A stretch of 64,000 nt of DNA, from assembly GCA_025642065.1 (NCBI GenBank), contig JAODUP010000833.1, forward strand, positions 62,001 to 126,000, in the 5' to 3' direction. Below the pieces are notes generated by a model that worked only from the letters and a program-made list of their open reading frames with translations, ran no database searches and was not told the origin of the DNA. Of the stretch, positions 11,035 to 23,581 are shown in pieces. This DNA comes from Paralvinella palmiformis. Lineage: Eukaryota; Annelida; Polychaeta; Terebellida; Alvinellidae. Each line of letters begins with the position of its first letter. Position 1 is the stretch's first letter. The translations under genes were made by a program, and so were the position numbers.

Positions 11035-14000
11035 AAAAACACCACATGTATACACACAGTGAGAGAGCATCTCTATGGCTTAAATGATAAGATGGTAAGG
11101 CATAGACTTCCAGAACCTGGGTCCAAACCCCAGCTAGGCTATATCTGAAGGGTATTGTTATCTTTCAATTCACTTCATTACCTTTGTATGTGTCTAGGTG
11201 CATATTTACATATCATACCCACACCTGTGCATGCACCCATATATATATATATATATATATATAAAATCGGTATTTTGTTGTCACCTGTTCTTGTTTGTTT
11301 CAGATAAATATGGCTTGGAATATGTGTCACGGTGGAATTTTGAGTCTTGGAATGAGCCAAAACCAAAAATGTTTGATGGTTTAAACTTTACACATCAAGG
11401 TTAGTATCAGCAATGGTATAGACAAGATGGAATACCAACATAGCACACTGGTACAAGCTTAAATTGAAATATCAATAATACTGAAATTAACTGAACAAAA
11501 TTGAATTGAACTGAACAAAATTGAATTGAACTGAACAAAATTGAATTGAACTGAACAAAATTTAATTGAACTGAACTAATTTTAATTGAACTGAATACAT
11601 TTTAATTGAACATTTGGTTTCGCTAGGAAAATTCTTTGAACCATCTAGAATGGCATATTAAGAGAGGTGATCTGAAAGATAGGATTTTTCTTTATTTTTT
11701 TATGATCTTACTTGCCACTAATTGAGAATTGATGGGAAAACTTTGACACTGATAGTTGTTTTGTTCAGAATTCATTTTACAGTGTTTCCATTTTTCTAAA
11801 ACATTTTCCATAACAGCCTGTAACTGGTCTAGCTTCAGCCTTTGACTTTCTTCCTGAACGTTATCTCAAAATGTCTGGTGTTGTCAAATTGGGCAACTGT
11901 GAAGGCCAATCGAAATAATTCATTCTTTGATAATTGGACATGAAACATCTGTCTCAGGCCTGTCATCTACCCCAGGACCCACAAAATGCATTTTTCTTAG
12001 TCTATATCGGAAGGTTGTCATCATACCTGTATTCCCATCTTCATCTTCGAAAGCCTATGGTCTGCTCACCATATCTGGGGTTATGCTGCACCAAACCCTG
12101 ACTTTAAGGGGGTGCAAGAAATTCACATTGAAGGATGACACTCAGATTCTTGGTGATACAAAATCTGGTACACGTATTCTGCTTATTAATTAAGGCGCTC
12201 AAATGAAAATTGGTTTCATTGCCCATGATCACATTGTGAAGGAATTGCCTTCACTTGAATATGGACTCCATAATTTTGCTGCTTCTAATAACCTGTTAAT
12301 TTTAAGACATGAACCAATTGCACCTTGTGTAGACACATGCGTAAATGTGTTTGCGTGAGCTGTAACAAAGAATCTGATATTCCAATTTAGGAGAACGTCT
12401 TCAAGTAGATGTTCCTGGTTCCTCCTGAATGCTCTTCTACACACTTCCAATTTTTTCCGTCTGGTCACGCAATGACAGACCCTTGTGATTGGAAATGTTG
12501 AATCAAGTGAAGTATTGGTGGTTTTGTGATATACCTCCTGGCATGGAAATGGTGCTTGCTGTATTAGAATATTAGAGTTCTAATTTTGAAAATAAAATGC
12601 ATTTTTCATTTTATACATTACTCCATTGTTACTGTTTCTGTAATAGATTTCCAAGGAATAAAGTTTCAAAATTTGAATTTTTTTTAAAGTATTAGAAATA
12701 AAATTAATCCGTTTTTATTTGGTAAACCAACTTTTGGCCCACTCTGTGCAATTTGATTTCTTCATATGGCACTCTGATAGTTCAGTGGTTACACTCATGC
12801 GCTGTAAACCTACAATTCAGAAAACTCATATCTGTGTTTTGGGGATGTTTTCTTAGCTAATCACTCTTTTTGTCGTATCTCCCAAGTGTGGAACTATTTA
12901 TGAGTGAACAACTAAGTTTTGTTTAGCCACGGTGCTGACTTCATATTTCCATAATGCTCCATGTTAATATTGTGGGGACAGATACTTTGTGCAAATGCAC
13001 TTACATAATACAAATATCTACACCACTGAACTATGGATAAGGTTCTGGCTGAGTGTTATGTCTCTCTCACTTGTGGAGTGTGATACCTTTGTGCCAATAT
13101 AACACCTGGCCAGAACCCTATCCATAGTTCAGTATTGTGTAAGTGCATTCGGACAAAGTGTCTGTCCCCACAATCAGGCAGCACTGTGGAAAGGAGAAAT
13201 CAAAGGTGTCCAAGACTTGTTACTGTCAGATCCTCCAAGTCCTCTGAAGATCTTTGATGTTGGGCTTCAGTTTTTAATTGACAGTGCTGCACATTAAAGT
13301 CAATCAGTCACTAAGAAGGCAGGACACATCTGCTAATGTTCTGAATTTTGATGCAGCAAAACTGGCAGTTTCCATTGATCCTGAACCAAAATTGAGCCCT
13401 TGTCCATGGAATTTAAACAGCTTTAATTATATTAAAGGCTATAATACTATTTAATCATGGGTGTCCAACAATATTTGGAAAAGCATGAAATTTGTAGTGA
13501 CAGGGGAAATATGATATCTATCTACTCATCATTTGCCACCATTGTCTTCCTGTTCCTCAAATTAAACTAAACAATAGCAGAGAACCAATCAAGAGGAAGC
13601 AATTTCTCAATATTTAGTCGATAGAAGACAGCTCAAGAAGATTAACTGGGATATGTTTTTAATATTCTTTATTATTTTTCTGGTCACTTCAGAAGTGCTC
13701 CCTCCTATAGTAGGATTTAGGTTGATATTACTAGGGTTTATTTACTGAGGAGATATCATTTACTGACCACAGATAATTATTGCAGGATTCTTGAATTACT
13801 ATGATGCCAGTTCAGAAGGCTTGAGACTTGCCAGCAAGAGGCTGAGATTCGGTGCACCATCCGGTGGCTGCAAGAACACATACAATCCTGACAATTTTTG
13901 CTGGCTACTTCTCGATCATCTGAACAATGGAACAAATTACTTTTCAGGATGCGACAATGTTAGAGTGGACTTTATTTCTATACACGAAAAGGTTAAGAAT

Positions 14001-15286
14001 TGCGGTCTAACATTGTTATCTTCATCATGTTTTATGTCTCGTGGTATAAGACATAAATTTACATTTTATCAAGCAAACAGCAAACATAATTATAAGATAC
14101 CTAGCATGAATGTCGATCATTTTTAAAACAGGAAACTCTTTGTTATGAAAACTGTAGGATTCTCTTGGCCAGTCCATTCTGAACTGATTTTATGAACTGT
14201 CATTTCATATTTTTTATTGCAGGGTGAGTCGCCCCATAACTCACGAGTAATTTTGGAAAAAGAAACCAATTTTTTTGAGTTGCTCAAGAAACATCAGCCG
14301 AATCTGATAAATGTCCCAATTTTTAATGAGTAAGTTGTTATCAGTGAGTAATACGTACACTTTCCACATCAGCAGATTTAATACTATGACACAGCTGTAC
14401 AAATTATCAAATATCTAATTGGTCAGAACTTGGCTGGAAAATATTTGGGTATCATTTTGGCTGTATATATTAATATTTAAATTAGCTAATATTGTACGCT
14501 ACTCATCTGATTCATTGAAATGTATTAATGCATGTTAGTAATGGTAGTCTTAAATTGAGCATCATCATGTTTTTATTATGCAAATCGAGTTCTTCCACAT
14601 TTTCTAAGTAGATTTCTGTACTTTAGCAGCAGCAATTAGATAGTTTTCGTACCTTTGGCTCCCCCACTTCTCCATGGAAAGTAAATGTTTTATTTGAATT
14701 TTTATTCATTATTTGATTTCCATCTTTTGATACACAGCGAAGCTGATCCTTTGGTGACTTGGAGTCGACCAGAACCGTGGAGAGCCGATACTACATACAG
14801 CAGCATGATTGCGAAGGTGAATTTCTTTTTTACCAATGCCATTCTATCGCATGGTTTATTTAAGGATACAGGTATATTGACACGTATGCTGCTTATTGTT
14901 GACTGAATGAAAGGCCTTAAGTGCTCTGACATGCCTGTTAGTGTTCTTCTGATGCTTTCTACAATGTCTTCACTGGCTGAAGTCCGCCATCTTACCTGTG
15001 CTTAGCTCCCATAACTCGTAACCATAAAATGATATAACTTATGGCAGAAGCACAGCATGCAAAAATAGTTTCTTCGGTGCACGTTCCCGATTCTGTCTTT
15101 GTTGGTAAACTTTGAGCAGCTTTTCGTCCAATCCACATATTTAATTAGTTATATGATATTAAAGTGGATGCTGAAGACTTGTATCACTGTCAGTCTTATC
15201 CAGTGGTACAATGCTGTGTGTGTTTACAGATGAGCCTTGAACATTTATGGCTCATTTGTGGCTAGCACATTGTATTACAATGTTTT

Positions 15287-15325
<39 letters not shown>

Positions 15326-16457
15326 TGAATGTGTGTGTGTTTGTTTGTGTGTTTTTCTGTGTGGTCAGAGAAACTTCTGACAACAGATTTTTAAACATCT
15401 GTGAATATGATATTGGTTGGTACTGTGATGTTTATTCATTAAAATTCGTTTTTTAACACTCTAAGTCCTTAGTGATATGAGACAAAGGGCCAAGTAACCC
15501 TCTGCAGAAGCAAACGTTAAAGCTTGTATATAAATAATGATAATTATAATAATATTTGTTTTACATTTAGTTTTGATGTAAAAACATTGGTATTATTTAT
15601 TGTATTTGGCAGTATGGAAATGTCCTTGAATTTGATAAAATCGGGAAATCTCCTGGAAATGTCCCGGGGAAAGTAATATTTGCCCGTGAAAGAATCCGCA
15701 TAGAACAGAAAGCCCATGAATAAATATTACGCCTGTAGAAGAAAACTTCGATTGTAGAAGAAAAAGAATACTGGTACATAGTGTTAATAACCCATGTTAG
15801 TTAAAATTTAAATAAAAAAGTGGATGGATCAGACAGCTAGAAGGGATGAGGAGGAGGAGGTTGTACCATAAAAATGTCAATAATTGATCATACAATAAAT
15901 AAATATGATACGATTTTTTCACTATTAATTTATTACCTTTAAAACTTGTATACCTTGTCCTGAAAAATGGAAATGTCCTGGAAAATAATATTTCCTTGAC
16001 TGTGGGAACCATGCGTGTTACATATTCTGGATTTTATTTCGAGTGATTCCATTGAGATATCAGTGTGACCAATTTTTGGTTTTGCACTATCCTGTCAAAT
16101 TTGGTCAGTTTTTAATTAGCCGGATCTCTGTTATTCTCTTTCTCCAGGTTATTCATCTACATCAGAAATCCTTTTTCGCCAACAGATCATCACTGCTGAA
16201 TTTCCAACTCCTTAGTAATGATAATGGCTTCCTTAGTTACCAACCATTTCCCTTCAGTCAGCGGACCCTCCTTGCCAGGTTTCAAGTTAATGTCACTACT
16301 CGGCCGTATGTCCAGTTTATACGTAAACCAGGATATTCTGTTGTTGGCCTACTGTCACTGCTTGGGGATAAACAAATTCATGTCACAAGTGATCATCCTT
16401 ATTTTGGTAAGTTTATTTTTATTATAATTATTAGGTAAAGGTTATACATCTAAATGC

Positions 16458-16497
<40 letters not shown>

Positions 16498-19400
16498 AAG
16501 TCAATGAAAGTTATCTTTGCATAAGATAAAAATTACTATCTCTTCCCTTGCAGTGGGGTTAAACGTTTAGTGTACATCTTTTGGAAATTTAATAACTGCA
16601 CTTACCTGTTAAATATTCCTCTTTAGGACAAAAATATTCATCATTCAAAATGTCCACATTTTAGACACTCCATATTGGTACTGCAGAAATTTTTTAGTCT
16701 GATTGTTATTAGTTGGTTTTTGGTCAAATTGATATTTGTTACACATAGCTGTGATATCTTTGTTACAACATATCACGTTGTGTGTGTCTGTATGTCTGTA
16801 TGGGTTGCTTTTTCTGTGAAACCACTATTATTTAAACAGATTTAATATTCATCAATTTATTTTAGCAAGCGATGTGGTGAATGTGATGGCCAGTATCAGT
16901 AATCATGATGTAGGTAAGGAGAACAGGTAAGATGATCATATTTTTTTTATGTACAAGGTTATGTAGTGAAACCTGGTTAAAGAGACCACCCTTTTTTGTT
17001 CATGTATCGTCCAAATTAAAGTACTGCTGCACGAAGAACCTTACATTTCGGCCATATTTGTTTGTATTTCATTCCCTAGTACAATCCAGCACCATCATCA
17101 ACTATCCAGGGAGTATACAGTTTCTAGTTGCCAATTATGAGTGCGTAACTTACTATAATTGATGAGTGAGCCACTGAATATGTAGGAAATCAGCAACCAG
17201 TTAAGCTAACAATGATTGCCTCAGATGACACATTCTTAATCCAAGAATCAACCTGTATTAAAACACCACATAAACACCCATCAAAAGACTGGAATCTGTC
17301 CTTAAAAGCCAACAGTATTAAAAGACCATCTGTGATGGATGTGTATGTGGTCATGTAAAATGGGCTTTAAAGCAATGCATTCATTTACTTCTTGCTCTAA
17401 GGTAATGTGCTAGCATCTAAATTACTGAATGTATAGTAAAAAAAAGTAACCGTTGAAAAGATATTTTCTTGCCAACTACTTCTCTTCTTTTAGCTGGCAG
17501 ATGGCAGCACTGGTATATTATAGCACAGATACTCAATTGACAGAATCATATTATCCACAAACACTGAAAATTACGCTGAATCTATATGGTCTGTTAACAG
17601 AGAAAAACACCTGCAGCAGTAAGCTTTTTATTATGAGTATATTATAATCTTATTTATTTAATATGTAATAGTAATTTTTGAGTTTTATTCTTATATTGTA
17701 TTTTGAATCTAAACTGTTTTAGGTTGTTTTGATCGATCCTATCTTCCATTTATAATGGTAATTTGTACGACTTTTTATTTAACTTGTCTACAGTATTTTA
17801 GAATGTGCTACAAACTGCCACGTTCTGGGTTCAAACCCAGCTCACACCTGGGCTCGTGGGACTTGTTTCCCTATTATATCATCTGCACGCACTAATGAAA
17901 CTGTGATTATGTTTTGCAGATATAACTTACTTGATTTATGTGCTAGACGACAAACATGGCAATCCGTATTCCGTATGGAAATTGAATGGTTCACCAGCGA
18001 CCCCTTCCTTTGAGCTGTTCAAACAAATGAGAGCCAATCAGGTGCGAGTTGGGAAATATATTCCGTTCGTGAATATCTAAATTTTGGTGGCAATTTGTTA
18101 TAAACTCAGAGAACATATGTAAAGCATTATGTTACCTTCTAGACTGTCTTAGCACATTTATTGGCTTTAGGTAAGAAGGGCTTCTGACTGCTGTGCTGGC
18201 TTTTCCAGTCATTTTATTAATCTATCACTAATTGTGCTTAGGAACCCGTTCGAATTGCCGGTCCACATGAGCTGGCCCCCCATGGAGTAATTTCACTCAG
18301 CCAGGAACTTGCTCATTCCGGTGTGTTGTTGCTACATGGGTGTGCTAAATCCACCCTACCACCAGATCAGGTAATGTGGAGAACAAAAACACTAACATTG
18401 AACAATGATAGTTTAAATGGAAGTTATATTACTGTGGCTGGTTACCTCAGTGATGAAGATACGGATTCTCTACAACTTAATGCTTCACTACGGGGACATG
18501 TCAATAAATTTAGAAGTTGGTATTGAAGTCATGTTCAGGTGGAAAGCTGGTCGGATAAAAATGACATCCTCCGTGGTCTGACGGCTCCGGTTCAAAACTT
18601 GGCTGTCCCTGAGCCACAACCATGAGTGAAAAATCTTACATCCTAACTCATTTGTTCACAGAAGTCATCAGATAGAACTACTAAAGAAAGGGTTCACTCT
18701 CAGAAATTATGACTAAAATGTATAATGCTCATGAAAGTTTTACCAAATCTGACAATAATATTCACAAACTATTCATGACATCATAGATAAAATGAAATAT
18801 TCCAAATTACAGAAGGATGACAATGATCGATGCATTACGGCCACTTTTGTGCTGAATGGGCCATCAAATTACTGAAGGATAGCCATTACAGCTTCCTAGA
18901 GTATCAGAGTGTACAGTGGGAAGGAGAAAAATCAGGTACTCTGACTTCAACGAGCAAGGATTGTGTAGCCAAGTCCTGATCGAATCAAGTTATAGATGCT
19001 CAAGCTTAGCCCTCCTTATTACATTATCTGTCCCTGTGGCTCAATCTATGACTGTGACCACTACTAACTGATGCAAGTGGTCCAGGGCCAGAAAATCATT
19101 AGTCTGGTCGCCGGGACATGTAGATTTTGTCTAAAACACCCCCTCTGATAGCTCACCAACCATCGCTAAAAAATGGGTCATTATAAACGTCAAATATTTA
19201 TCATCCAATAGTTTCCTGATCTGAAATAATGCCAAAATATACTGCTGTAACCATTTCAGATGCCATATTTATAAATATTTACTGCATATAAGAACCATAC
19301 TTGAAGGATGGGAGAGATTTTGGTGAGCTGGTGATCTTGGCTGGTAAATGTCCATTTTGCATTATAATGGTCACGTGACTCAAATACTCTCTCCTGATTG

Positions 19401-22400
19401 GCCAGTTGTCTTTGTTTACAGTAAATAAAAGCACATGGTTTTGTTTATATGGTGGATTTCTCTGTTCCTTTCATGTTTATTTGTTTGATCACTGTTTTTT
19501 TCTTCATTTTATGTTAATATTATGATAATAAATAACAACAATCCTATGAAGATTTTAGTATAGTGTAGAATATGTAGGGTAATCATGTACTGAAAGTGCA
19601 GACTTATGCATGATGACTTAAAAAAAGAGTTGAACCTTTCACAAAAGAGTACCTATGATGTTAAATTGTTTTGGTATCGATAAATTACATGTTTTTATGA
19701 TGCATAGTGTCATGTTAGCCATAGGTCACATTTCGCCCGAAAATTATTACTCTTTCTGATTTTCAAATGTTGGTAGCTATGGCTTGTTTACATTGTTATA
19801 ACTAGGTCATACAAGTGGCTTGTATAAAGTGATGTCAGCCTTCAGGAGTATCAGGTCTCATTCTGGCTTCAAAATGGCGATGCTGATGTAACACACTGAA
19901 GATTAGCTGTGATTTCGAGTATTGTTTGTTTACTTTTGTTTCTTATCAAATGTGATGACTCGAATTCAAACCCACAGGTTGGAGGTTTGCAGCACGATGC
20001 TCCAATGACTGTGCTATGGGAGTATCTTCATATATCACACTGAAGCACCCTCATTGTCTACCTGGTAGTGTAGGTAGTCACAGATCTCAGCCAACTGAGT
20101 TCAAATCTCAGCATGGGCATGTTTGAAGGGTGTTTCCCATTTCCCTTCACCTGATTACCGTTGGAACTCCCTTGGCTCATTTACCCTACTTTGTGCACAA
20201 AAGTGGCCATAAAACATCAAACATCATATAACACAGTAGACAAATAATTGTCATCAGTGATCTTTGTTGACAATGCTAAGCTAAAATAAGAAGTTTCCAC
20301 AAATAATTACCATCGACCCACAAATGTGTCATCCTGTGAACTTTGGCATTATTTCAGCTTGCCCTGTGGTTTGCTTCAGCTTGTATTAGGTGATCTGAGC
20401 AGCCCAGATCTCTTATGCGTTGCCTCGTTGAATTGCTGACAATACAATACCAGGCTGCAAAAAGATATTTAAAAGCAGCACATATAAAGATAATCGCAAT
20501 TATGATTGCGAATTTGATAACTTGATGAAATTCTATCAAATTAAAAAGGAATATGGTAGGAATAATGGCAATTAAACTTATGCAGGTTTGTGCATTGTGT
20601 TGTTTGTTTATTGGCATCTAAGTCCAATCATAAAAAATATAGCAATGAGGTAGTAGAGCTGATGATGTTGATCTTGTAAATAAACAAGTTGGCAGGCAAA
20701 TATTTTCTGGTTGTTATTTAATGTTTATTGTAATGTTGTAATCTTCAGATAGGAACAGTCCATCTTTATAATGTCACATTTGATCAAGTTCTTATTGTCT
20801 GGAGTGATAGCTGCATCCATTCAAAGTGAGTACGTGGCAACAGTCTTACTCTCCAAAATGTAGAAATGTGTTGTTGTTGTTTGAAAGAACCTTCTTTTTT
20901 TGGTATTTTAAATCTTGCTTTGCTTCGTCTCATTACAACAGGTGTATCCTTAGGTATGACGTGGAGTTCTCATGTTCAGGATTGCCCGGCACGTTCAACA
21001 AAATAAATCCTGATGATTCTTTGTTTACCGTTTTTGTTTACGCTCCATCACCATCATCAGGTTTGTACAAAATGACGTCTAACAGTAAAACCATTATCTA
21101 TACAGTAGAACCTATCTTCAGTAACAGCAACAGGAGTGCATCAGCTGGTCTTTAAACATAGGTGGTCTTGACAGATGGCTCTTTCTGTCTAGAGGCCACT
21201 TTTGAATGGTCTTTTATGGAGGTAGTCTCTTAGGAGTTAGTTGCTGGAACAATCTTCACTGCAATCTGTTTGTAAAGATTGTTGTTCTTTTCGATGTTTT
21301 GTTCTATAAATCATGACTCGGGTAAATGCCTGTCTAGAATGAAAACACTGGTTAATTCAGTTCAATAGGAATCATCCCATCTCCAAGTCATTATCTTCAG
21401 TGGTTACTAGGTTCATTGCATGTGCATAAAGATACCTGTAGAACAACATTTTAACATTTAACAAATGCATTTAAATTCATATGAACACTCTATGGCTGGA
21501 CTGGTGTTGAGATGCTAATCCTGGCCTATCCATATCTTTCTCATTGCCACGTTTTTGCAGTCAGTTTGCTTAATCGCTCAGCCTGACATCAGTGATTAAG
21601 GCTGTCCCAAAGGTGGTTTCAAGAACAGGTTTATTTTGGTCACAGATCTTGTGTGATCATGATTTTTTTCTACATGCTCTAATACCCTGAATTTAGTTTA
21701 GATATGCTCAAAATAATATACAATTATCAATGAAAAAAACTGGCATCGAATCTCTCTGGCAATCAGATATGTTCTTATTTGTCGTTTAAGAAAGAAATCC
21801 TGCCCACCAAACTGAAAACAACATTTATAATTTTGGTGGATTTTGCAAAAGATAATGACTGTTTACTGAACGTAGCAATTATCTTTTTGCTTCATGTCCC
21901 GAATGTGACGAGCAGGTTCTGATCCACCAGATTCCACCTTCTGGCTCAGCATTTAGCGCAGCATCTTTCACTTTGTCCAACAAGTTATAGGTGCATCATC
22001 ATTTAATCATTTTAAACCTGTTCAAGTAAAACCTGGAAAATAACAAATTCATTTTCCAGGTCCTGGAAATGTCATTGAATTTTACAAAATCATGAAATGT
22101 CCTGGAATAAATGGTGCCTTTGAAAAAAAATCCACTTAGAACAAAAAAGCCTGTGAATAAATATTATGACCGTAGAAGAAAACATCGATTGTAGAAGAAA
22201 ATGAGTACCAGTACATAGTGTTAATATTAGTTAAAATTTAAATAAAAGTGGGTGAGTCAAACAGATAGAAGGGGTGAGGGGGAGGCTGTGCCATAAAAAT
22301 GTCAATAACTGATAATATATTGAATAAATATGATATGCTTTTTCCCACATATCTTGATCTATTACCTTTAAATCTTGTATACTTTGTCCTGGAAAATGGT

Positions 22401-23581
22401 AATTTTGTCCTGGAAATGTCCTGGATGTAGTACTCAGGACAGGCTTTGTCCACCAACTTATTGTTCGGGACTATCTTGCACCCGTAATAACCCAAAACAG
22501 TTCCAATCTTATATGCAAAAATATCCATGAACTTATGGAATAATATCACATTATTTGGCTCTTATTCATTCTTTTACAATGTAATATTACGTGTTTTTTT
22601 ACTAACATGGTAGAACCTAAACTCTTGGCTATTGGCCTTAAGAGGCTGCTAAATTCAGTACCTTCCATTATATTTTCCTTGTAACAGCTTAATCTGGGTG
22701 TCTCTGTGGTCTAACTGGTAGCATGGTTGGCCACAGATTTCTACCTCCTCAGTTCAAATCTCAGTATGAGTATGTCTGAAGCATGTCTTCACCTGATGAT
22801 GATGATGTTTGATGTTTTACGGCCACTTTTCTGCACAAGGTAGGCTAAATGGGCCGAGTGACCTCCAAAGGTAATGAGGCGAAATCAGAGATGAAACAAC
22901 CTTCAGATATGTCCACCCCGAGATTCGAACACGGGTGGTAGTCCAACACGCTACAGCTAGACCACGGAGGCGCCCCGCATGTCTTCACTTCATTACTGTT
23001 GAAGGTCGTTTGGCCCATATAGCCTGCCATCTGCATAAAAGTGGCCATCAAACATCATAACAACACAGTCTGCCTTGAAAATTACCCCAGCTTAAATTCA
23101 ATGTGGGATAGTCCCACAAGGGCGATATGAATTATTTATTGTCAAGCCCCTTAGAGTAACCTTCTTACAGGTTATATAGCACTATATAAATTTTGTATAT
23201 TATTATTATCGCAAGTACTGTACACTAAACACTGTACATGTATTAAGTAATTTCTTAAGAGGTAGAATTAAATAAGTCCACCATACTAATTGGTGTTTTA
23301 CAGCAATATTAATCAACAATTTTGTTGTCATTTGCTTATCATTTCACCTTTGGAAAGAACTTGTTTGTTGGCTTGTATGGATTTATCTGAAACCATTTTT
23401 CAGATCAGATGTGTACGTTTTATACAATTAATTTGTGCAAAGATCAGTTGCTTCAGTAACAGGCATTTATTTTCCCGCTTTAGATATCCCACACCGAGAA
23501 GCAGTATGTGGTTACTATCGAGTGAGAGCCACTGATTATTGGTATAGATCTGGGGAGTACTCACCAATCATCAAGTATTAA
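8369..23581 (+). CDS. IDUA: Alpha-L-iduronidase, 15 coding exons, start exon unresolved
   Basis: Lysosomal GH39 enzyme that removes alpha-L-iduronate from dermatan and heparan sulfate. Exons: 8369-8453, 9898-10041, 10171-10355, 11304-11399, 13786-13991, 14223-14329, 14738-14816, 16148-16406, 16866-16926, 17494-17618, 17920-18041, 18242-18370, 20749-20825, 20942-21060, 23484-23581. All junctions are GT/AG and every phase joins, giving about 630 residues against roughly 650 in the human enzyme. Hallmarks in order: FWTSTGFC, LAYIGAVP, YNFTCLDAF, WNFESWNEP with the acid/base Glu, GFLNYYDASSEGLR, FNDEADPL with the nucleophile Glu, PWRADTTY, LLSNDNGFLSY, ARFQVN, VRATDYW. The intron after STGF splits a Cys codon, as I recall for human IDUA. 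The stop is TAA at 23579. The 5' end is uncertain: the frame is open from an ATG at 8155, but no clear signal peptide is visible, so a separate first exon is likely. Confidence 0.92.
8454..9897 (+). other. IDUA first visible intron
   Basis: Contains a segment at about 8505-8680 related to the dispersed repeat seen at 15600 and 22045 (it shares the GGTTCCCACAG-like edge), and a (TA)n tract at 8881-8919. The open frame at 9496-9804 is not part of IDUA, because the exons on either side join in phase without it; I see no domain in it. Confidence 0.5.
11068..11200 (+). repeat. Degraded tRNA-derived SINE, family 1
   Basis: A diverged plus-strand copy with a tRNA-like head and a B-box-like GGGTCCAAACCCC, followed by the family body (ATATCTGAAGGGT and CACTTCATTACCTTTG). 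It lies in the intron between IDUA exons 3 and 4. Confidence 0.6.
11476..11612 (+). repeat. Tandem 20-21 bp repeat
   Basis: About six units of TTGAACTGAACAAAATTGAA, drifting at the 3' end to TTTTAATTGAACTGAA versions. It lies in the intron after IDUA exon 4. Confidence 0.9.
11800..12475 (-). pseudogene. Decayed DDE-type transposase relic
   Basis: The minus strand reads RRKKLEVCRRAFRRNQEHL in one frame (about 12470 leftward). Further left, after several stops and frame changes, it reads YFDWPSQLPNLTTPDI, resembling the WPxxSPDLTPxDF block of DDE/D transposases of the Tc1/mariner type. Many stops interrupt it. Family assignment is tentative. It lies in the intron between IDUA exons 4 and 5. 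Confidence 0.4.
12970..13173. repeat. 204-bp foldback element
   Basis: The left arm begins TTGTGGGGACAGATACTTTG and the right arm ends with its near-exact reverse complement (AAGTGTCTGTCCCCACAA). Inner arm segments also pair: ACTGAACTATGGATAAGG against CCTATCCATAGTTCAGT. Nearly the whole 204 bp folds on itself. This looks like a non-coding foldback MITE; no obvious target duplication is seen. Confidence 0.85.
15600..16000. repeat. Dispersed repeat of about 400 bp, copy 1
   Basis: Shares collinear blocks with 22045-22430, including ATTGTAGAAGAAAA, TACATAGTGTTAAT, TTAGTTAAAATTTAAATAAA and CATAAAAATGTCAATAA. Its edges carry TCCTGGAAA motifs. It lies in the intron between IDUA exons 7 and 8 and is non-coding. 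Confidence 0.85.
19370..19379. promoter_or_regulatory. GTCACGTGAC palindrome in an IDUA intron
   Basis: A full 10-bp palindrome identical to the consensus CLEAR element bound by TFEB-family factors that drive lysosomal genes. An inverted CCAAT box (GATTGG) follows about 20 bp on. It sits in the intron between exons 12 and 13 of a lysosomal enzyme gene. The regulatory role is inferred from the motif alone. Confidence 0.4.
20043..20226 (+). repeat. tRNA-derived SINE, family 1
   Basis: A plus-strand copy with an A-box-like ACCTGGTAGTGTAGG, a B-box-like GAGTTCAAATCTC, and the family body ending in GTGGCCATAAAACATCAAAC. A second tRNA-like stretch in reverse orientation (about 19961-20030) precedes it. 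Confidence 0.8.
22045..22430. repeat. Dispersed repeat of about 400 bp, copy 2
   Basis: The partner of 15600-16000 in the same orientation, lying in the last intron of IDUA. The minus-strand frame at 22238-22549 is a by-product of this repeat. Confidence 0.85.
22696..23062 (+). repeat. SINE family 1 copy split by a nested SINE
   Basis: The outer copy reads on the plus strand: a tRNA-like head at 22696-22760, and the rest of the body at about 22977-23062 ending in AAAAGTGGCCATCAAACATC. A reverse-orientation copy interrupts it. Confidence 0.85.
22793..22976 (-). mobile_element. Nested SINE family 1 insertion with 12-bp target duplication
   Basis: Full-length reverse copy. On the minus strand it starts with a tRNA-like head GGCGCCTCCGTGGTCTAGC and a B-box GTTCGAATC, and ends in a (CATCAT)n tail. 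GCATGTCTTCAC occurs directly before (22781-22792) and directly after (22977-22988), a clean target-site duplication. Confidence 0.9.
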
